From: Terrimonas ginsenosidimutans
GTDB lineage: Bacteria; Bacteroidota; Bacteroidia; Chitinophagales; Chitinophagaceae
DNA: 64,000 nt
Assembly: GCF_022012415.1 (NCBI RefSeq)
Contig: NZ_JAKLTR010000006.1
Coordinates: forward strand, 1 to 64,000
Direction of reading: 5' to 3'
The position numbers and the translations under genes were made by a program. Below the pieces are notes generated by a model, which was given only the letters and a program-made list of their open reading frames with translations, made no database searches and was not told the DNA's origin. Of the stretch, positions 1 to 8,283 are shown piece by piece. Within the stretch, counting starts at the first letter, position 1. Each line of letters begins with the position of its first letter.

Positions 1-20
1 TTTTTATTACGGAATGGTAT

Positions 21-230
21 ATGTACATTTTATACTCTCCCATTCTTGATCGATATTATGTGAAATACACGGGTGATGAGTTATCGAGACCATGGAAAAT
101 CTGCTATAGAAGAATAGCTGGTCACATGTCTATATTACGTTTCTTCTCATACCTGCGTACTCTATTCAAGAGATTTGGCGAACGAAAAAAATCTAGTGAT
201 CTACCTCTGGCAATTCGCCTGATACAATAA
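21..230 (+). pseudogene. degenerate GIY-YIG endonuclease remnant
   Basis: The first 20 residues (MYILYSPILDRYYVKYTGDE) match the start of small GIY-YIG nucleases, whose pattern is a YI-LYS strand followed by YYVGYTGD. The glycine of the second half-motif is a lysine here (YYVKYTG), and after about residue 24 the frame no longer resembles the family. Traces such as DWSHVYI-like and SGNSPDTI-like words appear in other frames, suggesting several indels. The frame is open back to the left window edge, so a few more residues could lie upstream. It faces the minus-strand array that follows. I infer a dead gene; a shortened expressed protein cannot be excluded. Confidence 0.45.
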
Positions 231-259
231 AGCCGTATTAGTTTAAAAGTTTGAATACT

Positions 260-448
260 TTATTTTCTGCGTTTGATAAATAAAAGAATCAAAAGCAGAA
301 ATAAAAGCAGAACAGTAGTTTTAGTAAATGACCGGTCTGTCGCATTAGGTATTTTATGACCACTTGCATGAGCGGCAAACCAAAGAAATAAAACCGCGCT
401 TAATGCGATTCCTACAAAAACTCTTAAAATAATAATCAACGCTTTCAT
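260..448 (-). CDS. 62-aa two-helix membrane protein, putative immunity protein
   Basis: This small protein is almost entirely membrane: one hydrophobic segment at about residues 4-26 and a second at about 44-58, with a basic C-terminus (KRRK). Its ATG lies three bases after the TAG of the RHS toxin tip, so the two are surely co-transcribed and possibly translationally coupled. In polymorphic toxin loci the gene directly after the toxin tip is normally its immunity gene, and integral membrane immunity proteins usually go with toxins that attack membranes or act in the periplasm. I do not recognise a named family; the role is inferred from position and topology. Confidence 0.5.
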   Translation of the reverse strand: MKALIIILRVFVGIALSAVLFLWFAAHASGHKIPNATDRSFTKTTVLLLFLLLILLFIKRRK

Positions 449-451
449 AAA

Positions 452-1387
452 CTAGCCTCCATTATTTGCCGTCCCTGTGAAACCCAATTTCCACAAAGCA
501 TTTAAGAATTGCCTTAATTGCTCATTTGACATCTCCCTAAAATCTAATACTTCTCCGCTTTTAAGATTGCCGCTTTTACCATTGAGAACATCCAGCACTA
601 TCAAAGCAGATCGTGTAAGTCCTGCTGCTTCATATGTGGAACCATATAAATCGTTCACAAGTTTTTTGGCGCTTGACCAGTTCCAACCTAAATGGTCACT
701 GGTTTTTATACCTCTATGAGCTATTGCATCTTGTAAAGCATGCAGCCCTTGACCTGGTTTCCCCAAGTCATACCCTCCATTTGAATCAAAAATATTATCC
801 CAGCCGAACTCCAACCCTTTTTCCATGGCCTGCAACTCAGTCATACCATCCTCGGCCTCCTGGTCACTCATCATAGAATGCCATTTACTGTTTTTTTCGT
901 CTTGCGATTCGGCAGTTTTAGAGTAGTCGATCCCTCTTCTATAGTCAGTTGGCGGGAATAAGTTTCTAGGATGTGGATGGGCTAAGTGATCGGATTGAAG
1001 TACCGTGTTAGTTGGGTGGTCAGCATACATACTTGCATAGTGAGCTATTAAATCAGCTATCTCGTGCGTATACCACGCTTTAATTAGTTGATCATAGGTG
1101 GTCTTATAGTGAACTGTCACCGCATACTTTCCGAACTCATCGACCATTAATACAGGATTATTATTACCGTAATTGTATGTACTGAGGTTTAATGTCTTTT
1201 CAGCCATCGGGTCGATAGCAGTCCAACTGCCAATCTGGTTATCATACGCGCGCGCGCAATAATCCAGCCATTCCAATCCACTACCATCACTAAACTCCTG
1301 TCGTTGCTCTTCCTTGCCGTTGTATTTATACTTATTCTCAGCACCTCCACAGTTTAACGCCTTACTTGATATTCCAGCCATCGTCAA
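452..1387 (-). CDS. orphan RHS-repeat toxin tip, 5'-truncated
   Basis: Residues about 20-90 are a textbook RHS-repeat-associated core: [32 protein letters not shown] and YNYGNNNP. The remaining ~220 residues are the variable toxin domain. That domain is rich in histidine and contains [11 protein letters not shown] near residue 216, a pattern recalling the H-x3-D-x3-H helices of zinc-dependent phospholipase C-like folds; this likeness is only suggestive. Full RHS proteins are thousands of residues long. Here RHS homology continues in frame a little upstream of the ATG at 1381 (SYYPFGLT, up to about 1411), but a TAA at 1418-1420 closes the frame and the RHS barrel is absent. The piece looks like a displaced tip cassette stored next to its immunity gene rather than a secretable toxin. 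Confidence 0.7.
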   Translation of the reverse strand: MTMAGISSKALNCGGAENKYKYNGKEEQRQEFSDGSGLEWLDYCARAYDNQIGSWTAIDPMAEKTLNLSTYNYGNNNPVLMVDEFGKYAVTVHYKTTYDQLIKAWYTHEIADLIAHYASMYADHPTNTVLQSDHLAHPHPRNLFPPTDYRRGIDYSKTAESQDEKNSKWHSMMSDQEAEDGMTELQAMEKGLEFGWDNIFDSNGGYDLGKPGQGLHALQDAIAHRGIKTSDHLGWNWSSAKKLVNDLYGSTYEAAGLTRSALIVLDVLNGKSGNLKSGEVLDFREMSNEQLRQFLNALWKLGFTGTANNGG

Positions 1388-1519
1388 CCCAAACGGATAA
1401 TAACTGTCAACCCATTTTTAACGCCCCATCCATTTTTGGGGAACCGGTTTGGGTGTTTCACTCAAAGAACTGCTACAGCCCTAAAAGTAATAGCTTTTAT
1501 TTTCAATTGAAAGAAAAAA

Positions 1520-1848
1520 GTGAAGGCATTGCTGCATATCGACGTCGCCGCAGATATCGGTGTTGATAAGTCCGCTTACTCCAAGATTGAGAAGGGAACC
1601 CGCAGCCTCACCATCGAGGAGCTGCAAAAAATGGTGCAGCTCTTTAACCTGACCACTGATCAGATCATTAACTCTGATGGGAAGATTCCAAAGAAAGTGG
1701 TGATTGAAGACAAGACCGCTGTCGAGCAGATGAGGTTGATACAGCAGCTAGATGAAGACGATAAGCAGACCATCTTTAAGCTTATCGACAAGATGCTAAC
1801 CAATAAAAGTTCAAGGACTTCTTTGATAAAAATATCGCAGCATTGTAA
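1520..1848 (+). pseudogene. broken XRE-family HTH regulator
   Basis: The reading frame from about 1530 gives VAADIGVDKSAYSKIEKGTR followed by SLTIEELQKMVQLFNL, the second half of an HTH_3 domain of the type common in Bacteroidota, then the usual acidic C-terminal helices (QQLDEDDKQTIFKLIDKML). The first helix is missing: in-frame TGA lies at 1508-1510 and the only start is a GTG at 1520. At the other end a run of A at about 1803-1808 appears one base short; shifting frame there restores the normal ending KFKDFFDKNIAAL with TAA at 1846-1848. So the gene is damaged at both ends. Two independent lesions argue against a single sequencing error. Confidence 0.7.
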
Positions 1849-1892
1849 AAGTAAAAGCCCGGCGTATGCCGGGCTTTTACTTTTACAATGCT
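1839..1892. terminator. 25-bp perfect hairpin, bidirectional terminator
   Basis: Two perfect 25-base arms (1839-1863 and 1868-1892) surround the loop GTAT. The inner stem is GC-rich (GCCCGGC/GCCGGGC) and the outer part is AT-rich, giving a U-rich 3' side in both directions. It lies between the converging XRE remnant and the minus-strand gene ending at 1907; the left arm even includes the ancestral stop of the XRE gene. Confidence 0.75.
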
Positions 1893-1906
1893 ATAGTCAA
1901 ATTTTG

Positions 1907-2311
1907 TTATTTTTTTACTATAGGATTACTATTTAAGCATACTAACGATACAACAAAAAGCAGTATTGTTAAAACAATATATGTAACTGCTAACAGATTG
2001 TTTCTTGTTCTGGCTCCTTTACTCTCATTCTTAAATCCATCTTCAATGTTTTTGTACCGATTATTTCCAAAAACTCTATAGCTATTAAGTGCAACAATCA
2101 ACAGTCCTATTATATATAAGTAACCTTTCGGCAAATCAACAATAATGATTTTTCTTGTAACTATTATTATTAAACCAACAACTGTAATAAAGTTCAAAAT
2201 TGAAAGAATGGATAATAATAAAACGGCATTGTATCTTGGTATGGATTCTTCACCCAGGCTCAGAATAAACCTATAAAATCGATAGTACAAATTGTCAATA
2301 AAAGTCAACAT
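1907..2311 (-). CDS. 134-aa membrane protein, putative immunity protein
   Basis: Three hydrophobic segments can be seen at about residues 28-52, 62-78 and 106-128, separated by short basic loops (RYKNIEDGFKNESKGARTR). No family is recognised. It starts 30 bases after the stop of a 54-residue ORF that looks like the end of a polymorphic toxin tip, repeating the tip-then-membrane-protein layout seen at 260-1387. I therefore propose it as an immunity protein, from position only. It could equally be a stray membrane protein of the island. Confidence 0.5.
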   Translation of the reverse strand: MLTFIDNLYYRFYRFILSLGEESIPRYNAVLLLSILSILNFITVVGLIIIVTRKIIIVDLPKGYLYIIGLLIVALNSYRVFGNNRYKNIEDGFKNESKGARTRNNLLAVTYIVLTILLFVVSLVCLNSNPIVKK

Positions 2312-2341
2312 TCTTATGTGTGTATTTGTTTTAAAGTCAGC

Positions 2342-2506
2342 TTAGGTTTTAATGATAGAATAATTTCTCCCATTGTAAGGATTCCAATAATACCCTAACC
2401 CGTCACTAGTTTCTCTTTGTATCTCACCCACTCTATCTAAGGCAGCCGACCATCCTCCTGGAATCAAGTTATCCCCCCCAAAAAAAAGCTCCCGATACAA
2501 CATCAT
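2342..2506 (-). CDS. 54-aa ORF resembling a toxin C-terminal tip
   Basis: This short frame begins with ATG ATG overlapping the TGA of the upstream membrane gene (ATGA overlap) and runs to TAA at 2342. It has a protein-like composition in its second half: GGWSAALDRVGEIQRE and YYWNPYNGRNYS. Aromatic, Gly/Asn-rich endings of this kind are typical of the last strands of RHS/WapA-type toxin tips, but I cannot name a domain. A run of eight T and seven G early in the frame (2474-2488) is a likely site of length change, so the original toxin frame may have entered from further upstream. It is either a toxin fragment or a small gene. Confidence 0.35.
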   Translation of the reverse strand: MMLYRELFFGGDNLIPGGWSAALDRVGEIQRETSDGLGYYWNPYNGRNYSIIKT

Positions 2507-2907
2507 TTTAAATATCCTCCTATTAACATCACACTCATCGCAAAAAAGAATAAAAATATTCCCAGAAAGATCAATATACTCAGCATCAGATACCTCCTTT
2601 TTCTGCCAGGGCTGAGCCCTTTATAATCCTTTCTGATATCGAGTTCCAGATATCTTTTTCGGAAGGTTTTACGCATTCGATAATGTGTGATATACCACAG
2701 CACCATCATTACACCAAGTAGAAACCAAAGGCTTACGCTAATGGGTAATAGCCTGATAATTATAAATTCACCGACCAGTGCCAGAAAAAAGAGCTCCACT
2801 CCGGTTAAAAAACCCGCTGCATCCTCCGTAGTTATTCCATTCTTTTTATCTGCGATTCTCTCCATCAAAGAAAAATTAATTAAAAATATCTTCCTCATAA
2901 ATTCCAT
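2503..2907 (-). CDS. 134-aa membrane protein of unknown function
   Basis: Hydrophobic stretches lie at about residues 33-50, 55-72 and 108-130, with a strongly basic loop between (YRMRKTFRKRYLELDIRKDY and GLSPGRKRR). The N-terminus has two nearby methionines (MEFM). No family recognised. Its stop codon overlaps the start of the 54-residue tip-like ORF. In this island of small membrane proteins next to toxin fragments an immunity role is possible but not shown. Confidence 0.5.
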   Translation of the reverse strand: MEFMRKIFLINFSLMERIADKKNGITTEDAAGFLTGVELFFLALVGEFIIIRLLPISVSLWFLLGVMMVLWYITHYRMRKTFRKRYLELDIRKDYKGLSPGRKRRYLMLSILIFLGIFLFFFAMSVMLIGGYLK

Positions 2908-3123
2908 TTTGGAAAAGCGACCATTCCAATTTCACAGATTGGGACCTTCCCCCAACCAGCAGTACCCGCAGTCGCAGACCTTTGATTTTTTATCAAACCA
3001 AAACGCCTGTGCAACCCAAACAAGCCTTATTCGAATGCCGGCCATTGATAAAAGGCTAAACCCTATATTTTCGCAACATTGGATCTTTCCCTGTAAAAAT
3101 CCCTGTACACCTGACCTGCGATG

Positions 3124-3510
3124 TCATAACGTAAACCCGATCTCCCAAACATGCCCAAACGGATCTTTCAGTTTACCTATACGCCAGTCTTCTTCCGTTG
3201 TCATCGGGCAGATCTCCGTGGCTCCAAACCTGAGTGCGCTTTCAAATAGTTTATCCGCGTTTTCAGTTTGTAAAATTATCCTTACCGGACTGTGAGAGGT
3301 GGGATCCGGACTCAGATTTCCATTCTGCGGCTCTTCGTCAGCTACATAAAATTCCGCGCCTTCGACCTGGATCACCGAGGAGATTTTTTGCTCTGGCATT
3401 TCAAATCTTTTTGCTTCCACTGCTCCAAATGCAGCGATATAGAATGCTACAGCTTTCTTTCCGTCATTTACAGAAAGAAAAGGCTTGATTGTTGTAAGTT
3501 TATCCGTCAT
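3124..3510 (-). CDS. VOC-family (PhnB/glyoxalase-like) protein
   Basis: The 128 residues form one betaalphabetabetabeta VOC fold of the PhnB/bleomycin-resistance-like branch: IKPFLSVNDGKKAVAFYIAAFGA at the start, the paired VRIILQTENADKLFESALRFGA in the middle and the family hallmark KDPFGHVWEIG at the end. Such proteins are metal-dependent dioxygenases, isomerases, or binding proteins; the substrate cannot be read from sequence. The glutamate/histidine metal ligands are not all evident: the C-terminal HVWE is present. It sits alone between island genes. Confidence 0.8.
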   Translation of the reverse strand: MTDKLTTIKPFLSVNDGKKAVAFYIAAFGAVEAKRFEMPEQKISSVIQVEGAEFYVADEEPQNGNLSPDPTSHSPVRIILQTENADKLFESALRFGATEICPMTTEEDWRIGKLKDPFGHVWEIGFTL

Positions 3511-3690
3511 AGATTATTCATGTTTATGTTTATTTCGACTGTCCTGGTCCTCATGGCGATTAATCTCCGACATGTCCGGGATCAACAAAGAAACACCCGC
3601 GTTCAGCGATCGTCCTCAAGCCTACAGGACACACGTCATACTTTCGTCAGCCCTCTCCTTACTCACCCGCCCTTACTCCCGCTCCTTTAT

Positions 3691-4878
3691 CTACTTTAAC
3701 TGCCTGATCAATTCACCTGGCAATTGAGTTCCGGTCAACATTGAATTTTCAAAATAGTTCCTATTGGGGTCAAGTCCAAAAACCCGGAATAACTCGTTTC
3801 TGATCTCTTTGTTCCGGGGATTGCGCAGATCCCATTTACTCTTATAATGGCCCGGGTTATCAAAACTGTATATACCATTATTATGAATCGCTTTTAACAC
3901 TTCAATGCTGTAGTAATGTGGCCTGAACCCGATAGAATAGTAACCGTATGGATTGTTATCAAATTGCTTCTCCCCCGTCAAATACTTATTGAATTTATCC
4001 AGGGGCAGCTCTTTATGGATCAAACCCCACTGCAGAAATACCACGTTCCGCTGATCAATACTGCGGCCATACGAAATGGGGAAATCAAATTCCTCATCTT
4101 TTAAATCCCTGTGCGCAATTATTTCAAACTCCCCATATAGAAGCAAATTGTCCATCATTACATCCGACGGCAATCTGGCCTGTTCATCCAGTATATTTAT
4201 ATCGATATGCTTGCTATAGGATCTGAAAGCAAACAATTCGATTATAACGGGAGGTCCCATTAATAAACCCAACCCATGAAAATCGATTAACAATTTCTTC
4301 TTCCTGATTTTATTCACATCAAGAAGCACCCGTCCAAAACCGTAATTCACCCTGTCCAGTTTAAAGCAGAAGTAATCTCCCGACCTGAATTTTATGTTAC
4401 GCCTTTCCAGTTGTTTAAACTCTTCTATCTTACTAAAATGATCTTCCGGTGAATTACGGATAAACTCCTCTACAATTTCGGGTATATCTTTTTCTGATTG
4501 TTGCTCGTTATCCCAGCTGCTAGAATAGAACGTCGTTTGGGTATTGTAATTACCTATCGTCAAATCACCACCCTTAACACTCAAATACACCCCGGTTGGC
4601 TGACGTTGTTCTAATACGGAAGCACTCAATTTCTTTTGCTTCCCCTTGTCAGTGTTGGGCAAAAGAATCGACCGCTCCATGGTGGGTTCATCATACTGTT
4701 TCTCGAAATATTCATTTCCAGTCGATACAATATGCCTTTTAATGGTATCCTTTTCATAATACAAAACACTTTCGGGCCGGTATGTATCACCACTGAAAAG
4801 AACTCTATCCCACTCGCTCTTGATTGGATCAAGGCCAAAGTATTTTCTTTGTTCGTTTGTTAGTTCATACATTTCCAT
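3691..4878 (-). CDS. Imm26-type immunity protein (two-part)
   Basis: The N-terminal ~150 residues start ELTNEQRKYFGLDPI and contain ILLPNTDKGKQKKLSASV and GVYLSVKGGDLTIGNYNTQ, a layout I associate with large immunity proteins of polymorphic toxin loci. From about residue 155 follows an Imm26-like core: NIKFRSGDYFCFKLD then YGFGRVLLDV, where the GD and GFGR words are the family's conserved points. The C-terminal 60 residues echo the N-terminus (FRVFGLDP versus KYFGLDP). Imm26 members neutralise cognate toxin tips in the cytoplasm. No toxin gene remains next to it, so it would act as orphan immunity against siblings. The family call is by memory of the motif pattern. Confidence 0.6.
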   Translation of the reverse strand: MEMYELTNEQRKYFGLDPIKSEWDRVLFSGDTYRPESVLYYEKDTIKRHIVSTGNEYFEKQYDEPTMERSILLPNTDKGKQKKLSASVLEQRQPTGVYLSVKGGDLTIGNYNTQTTFYSSSWDNEQQSEKDIPEIVEEFIRNSPEDHFSKIEEFKQLERRNIKFRSGDYFCFKLDRVNYGFGRVLLDVNKIRKKKLLIDFHGLGLLMGPPVIIELFAFRSYSKHIDINILDEQARLPSDVMMDNLLLYGEFEIIAHRDLKDEEFDFPISYGRSIDQRNVVFLQWGLIHKELPLDKFNKYLTGEKQFDNNPYGYYSIGFRPHYYSIEVLKAIHNNGIYSFDNPGHYKSKWDLRNPRNKEIRNELFRVFGLDPNRNYFENSMLTGTQLPGELIRQLK

Positions 4879-5178
4879 AAAACTAAATTGATGTATCCTT
4901 GATCAACGGTCTCCATTTTTTTTAGCCAACAAACATACTTTACACATCACTCCTTCAGCTTTTTTCAAGCTGCCTGTTGGGGTTTCGTAGTTATTATGTA
5001 TACCAATATCTAACCGTGCTCCTTATTGAAATTTCGATCATGAGGGGCAGAAGAAGTGGCAGCAACCTCAATTCTGACTACCCCGAAAACAAATGCATTG
5101 GCGCCCGGCGTACCGATGGAATAAATCAATTAGTTCATCTACCTTCATCACCCAAAGCCCTTTTTTGCACAGAGCATT

Positions 5179-5676
5179 TTACTCTTGCCTAAGGAATGTT
5201 TGGAGATGATTGAATTCAGTTTTGAACAAACACATATTCACGCTTTGTGAACGCTGCCCTAATTCATTCAGTTTTTCGATCTTAAATTCCCTTTTGGCAA
5301 TTTTAGGCGGGGATAAAGTCACAAAGACCAAATACAAACAACCCAGCTCCATGTTAGGATCCTCCAACGACGGAGCTTCTCCATCTTGCCCAAAATCAGG
5401 GTCAAAAGAAAATGCGTTAATAGCTTCTCCTCTACGAAAACTCCATGTTATTTTGACTAAGCCGAAGAAATAATATTTTGATATTGAGAACGAGTCCGTT
5501 TTTACACGAAAGTCTCTGGTAACAACTATGCTCAAGGTGATAAAAATTACGACAACAAGCCATCCCACCGTGTCATACTGGAATTTGAAAGCCCAAAAAC
5601 ATATTGCCGCCAAAATGAAAAAAGTAAACTGTAAACTAAGAAGCCTCGTCCTAATATCTCGCTGGTAGATGATCAT
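5179..5676 (-). CDS. hypothetical protein with N-terminal membrane hairpin
   Basis: I take the ATG at 5676 (MIIYQRDIRTR) rather than the upstream one at 5745, because the extra 23 residues look unstructured. Two adjacent hydrophobic segments follow (about residues 15-28 and 36-52), then a soluble domain with VKTDSFSISKYYFFG and a C-terminal region ending FNHLQTFLRQE. The arrangement resembles small proteins with a membrane hairpin and a PH-like beta domain, but no family is recognised. It lies in the immunity island, all on the minus strand. Confidence 0.5.
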   Translation of the reverse strand: MIIYQRDIRTRLLSLQFTFFILAAICFWAFKFQYDTVGWLVVVIFITLSIVVTRDFRVKTDSFSISKYYFFGLVKITWSFRRGEAINAFSFDPDFGQDGEAPSLEDPNMELGCLYLVFVTLSPPKIAKREFKIEKLNELGQRSQSVNMCLFKTEFNHLQTFLRQE

Positions 5677-5875
5677 AACGTCAGTGATAAAAAAGTCAGT
5701 GATACTGCAGATAACGGGAGATTCAGCTGCACTATCCCGCATCATTTTGTATAATAGCTAACACATAACCAGATAAAGCCTCGAGGGCCATCACAGTATC
5801 TATCTGCAATGCTTTCTATTCTGTGCAGCCTGTCTGGGACTCAATACGAATGCTACTAAATTGGAAAAGCCTTGA

Positions 5876-6346
5876 TCAAGTACTTTCAATTCTCGTTTTC
5901 AATTTCCGCAAGTACTTTTTCAAATCACTTCCTGCTTTAAAGGAAATGAGAAAACCCGGCAAACTAAAACCGGTCGCGAATTTAACAATGCTCTTATCAA
6001 ACTCAAGTTTATACGTTAGCTCGGTCGAACTTTTGGACACAGTTCTCACCATTCGCTGACTTTTCAGATAAAACCTTTCACTGCCGGTCGTTTCAAAAAC
6101 TGCATTATTATTTTTTTCAAACTGAACACATTGTAGCTTCAGTAAATTATTGGATGCTTTTTTTGATAGATTGGAATATTCGGATATGATCACCCCTGGT
6201 TGTAATGGCCCGTCTAATATGCTGTTGTTTATTTCTGCCCGCCAGAGTTTGTCGTTACCAGGATTCGCAAAAAAATCAAATACATTGTCCACCTCTTTGT
6301 TCACCAAAATTCTCCCTGAAACGCTTATCAATTTTTTGTTCATCAT
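5876..6346 (-). CDS. SRPBCC-family protein
   Basis: The first 40 residues give the SRPBCC (START-like) opening: VSGRILVNKEVDNVFDFFANPGNDKLWRAE is the usual first strand, two short helices and the W of the pocket, broken here in the middle by my reading. Further strands and a C-terminal amphipathic helix (KAGSDLKKYLRKLKTR) complete the helix-grip fold in 156 residues, normal length. Members bind hydrophobic ligands or act as cyclases/dehydratases; no substrate can be named. Two possible starts (MMN) differ by one residue. Confidence 0.7.
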   Translation of the reverse strand: MMNKKLISVSGRILVNKEVDNVFDFFANPGNDKLWRAEINNSILDGPLQPGVIISEYSNLSKKASNNLLKLQCVQFEKNNNAVFETTGSERFYLKSQRMVRTVSKSSTELTYKLEFDKSIVKFATGFSLPGFLISFKAGSDLKKYLRKLKTRIEST

Positions 6347-6672
6347 TTCATTTGTCGTTAGTTAATCATAAATGTCCGTTTTGAACTAATCGGAACATAC
6401 ATTCGCTGGTCATTGATCACCCAAATTACTCACTGGAGAAAATCCGTAAATCAAAATATAATTCGCCCAGAAAGTCATAGGTTCAAGGAAATTTTTTTCT
6501 TCGCTAGCCAGTAATCAGCAGGTCTTCTTGTACCATTCGTCCCTACCATAAATAAACAAATGTCATTTTAAAATTGTCCCTTTATGGTTTGCAGGATGTA
6601 CATACACTTCTTATTGCCGGTCAAATTCTATTTTCAAAAATAAGTAGTCTTGATATTCTTTACCGTGGCAAC
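6347..6672. other. 326-bp spacer without recognisable content
   Basis: AT-rich spacer between two minus-strand genes. I see no ORF with protein-like composition, no strong hairpin and no convincing TAnnTTTG box in the right place. Confidence 0.5.
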
Positions 6673-7389
6673 TTAGTTTCCTCTAACTCCGCTATGTTCG
6701 AATATAAATTGAGCAATTGACGCTTTCTCTGCCAATTCATTATCCTTATCCAAAAAATAAAAAAAGCCGGTTTCAAAATATCCGGAGTTTGCCTTTGTCC
6801 AATTTATTATTTTATCAATTTCGGCATTGTCTAAATCTTTGAACTCCGCTCGTTTTCCTTTGAGATCACTAAAATAGCTGTACACAAAGTCAACAAAATT
6901 TGAAAAGCTATGGTCATTCAAGTCTATGGTCCAAATATCGAGCAAACGATCAATGTCATCCGTTAACTTATATATTCCGGTAAAAGCCTCTTTGTCAAAA
7001 TAAGGTTTACTCCTGACCATATCTTCCCACCAGACCCAAAGAAATCCAATGATCGCATCTTTTTCAATTTCCGGCCATTCTTTCCATTTACCATATTCCA
7101 GTTTTTCCAACACGACAAAAGCATCACCGGTAAAATCATCTGCTGCTAAAAGTTCAAATATTCTTGGTAAGAAATGCTTGAAGTCATCTACCCCACCCCA
7201 GGTCGTCATCGCTTTGAATGCAAATCCGGAGAGGTCGTCTGTTTCCAGGTCTTTTAAATGCTTTGAATATAGTTTCTCTTTGTCAGCTTCAGAAAAACAG
7301 CACTGGCAAACTTCCATTTCATTTCTGAAAGGATAGACTGAAAACGTACGGTAGAGTGTTTCGATCGAAATTTTTAGATCTTCTGTCAT
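6673..7389 (-). CDS. hypothetical protein with a CxCC motif
   Basis: A 238-residue soluble, acidic protein. Near the N-terminus it has FRNEMEVCQCCFSEADKEKL, a CxCC cluster that could bind zinc; then conserved-looking words GFAFKAMTTWGGVDDFKHFLPRIFELL in the next helix pair. No catalytic motif is evident and I do not recognise a family, although similar acidic helical proteins appear in toxin-immunity islands. It is followed upstream on the same strand, 100 bases away, by the SUKH-4-like gene, so the two may share a transcript. Immunity is a reasonable guess only. Confidence 0.5.
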   Translation of the reverse strand: MTEDLKISIETLYRTFSVYPFRNEMEVCQCCFSEADKEKLYSKHLKDLETDDLSGFAFKAMTTWGGVDDFKHFLPRIFELLAADDFTGDAFVVLEKLEYGKWKEWPEIEKDAIIGFLWVWWEDMVRSKPYFDKEAFTGIYKLTDDIDRLLDIWTIDLNDHSFSNFVDFVYSYFSDLKGKRAEFKDLDNAEIDKIINWTKANSGYFETGFFYFLDKDNELAEKASIAQFIFEHSGVRGN

Positions 7390-7489
7390 TGTTTATTTGC
7401 TGTCTGTGGCCTGATCGCCAGGTGCGCAGATTGCTTTGAGTTATTTATCAGTCAGGATTGCTGAAAAAGTCATACTATCCTCGGAAGTC

Positions 7490-8059
7490 CTATTCATTAT
7501 CCCTTTCCCAAACCAGGTATTCCAACTCTGATTTCCAGCAGGCGTCTTCTTCCAGGCATTTCGCATCGATCGTTTTAAAATCACCAGATACTTTATAAAA
7601 CTCATCATCTGAAAATTTCCGTTTTGCAAAAATATTGTTCTCGAATCTCGAGTCTAAGGAAAGATAAAAATTCCTGTACCTGATAATACATTCAGCCAAC
7701 TGGTGAATTGAACTATTTATAAAGATCCTGTCGAAGTAGTTGTCATGATTCAGGTAGACAATTTCGTTATCATGGTCTAAGTCTACACACACAGGATCAC
7801 CACAGCCATTACTCCCAATCATGAAGTACGAATCCAGCCCATCAATGTCTATATTGAAAACGGTGTTGGATGTGGGAACAGCGACATCATTGTACGTTTC
7901 AAAGGAAAGACCGGGAGCACAATTTCGAGGTAGACCACAATTGATCAGAAAATCAATGGTAGATCTTAAAAGACGTGGGTCTTTCAATTGTAATGAGTCA
8001 AACTTACAAAGCTCTTCTTCGTGATCAGTCCAATATTGGCTTATTTGATAAATATCCAT
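7490..8059 (-). CDS. SUKH-4-like immunity protein
   Basis: The core matches the SUKH (SMI1/KNR4) superfamily, SUKH-4 branch: LDSYFMIGSNGCGDPVCVDL is the central strand-turn-strand with GDP-V-DL, followed by EIVYLNHDN and then IFINSSIHQLAECIIRYRNF, the helix that closes the fold. SUKH proteins are cytoplasmic antitoxins against many nuclease toxin tips. The 189-residue length is normal. A 40-residue C-terminal extension rich in acidic residues follows. No cognate toxin is adjacent, consistent with an orphan immunity gene. Confidence 0.7.
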   Translation of the reverse strand: MDIYQISQYWTDHEEELCKFDSLQLKDPRLLRSTIDFLINCGLPRNCAPGLSFETYNDVAVPTSNTVFNIDIDGLDSYFMIGSNGCGDPVCVDLDHDNEIVYLNHDNYFDRIFINSSIHQLAECIIRYRNFYLSLDSRFENNIFAKRKFSDDEFYKVSGDFKTIDAKCLEEDACWKSELEYLVWERDNE

Positions 8060-8283
8060 TTTTATCTGAAAAATAAGAGGGAGATCAAATCAGCCGACAG
8101 GTATCATTCTGAACTCCGATTGCCGCTAGTGACGAAAAATATTCTGATGAATTCAGGTACAAAAGCTAACAGTTATTCACCTAACGAGGCTAAAAGAACG
8201 TTTTACTTAGCTGATATCACATAATATCAAGCCATCCATTGCAAACTAATTCTCAAAATGACCTATATTTTCTCCTGAAAGAT

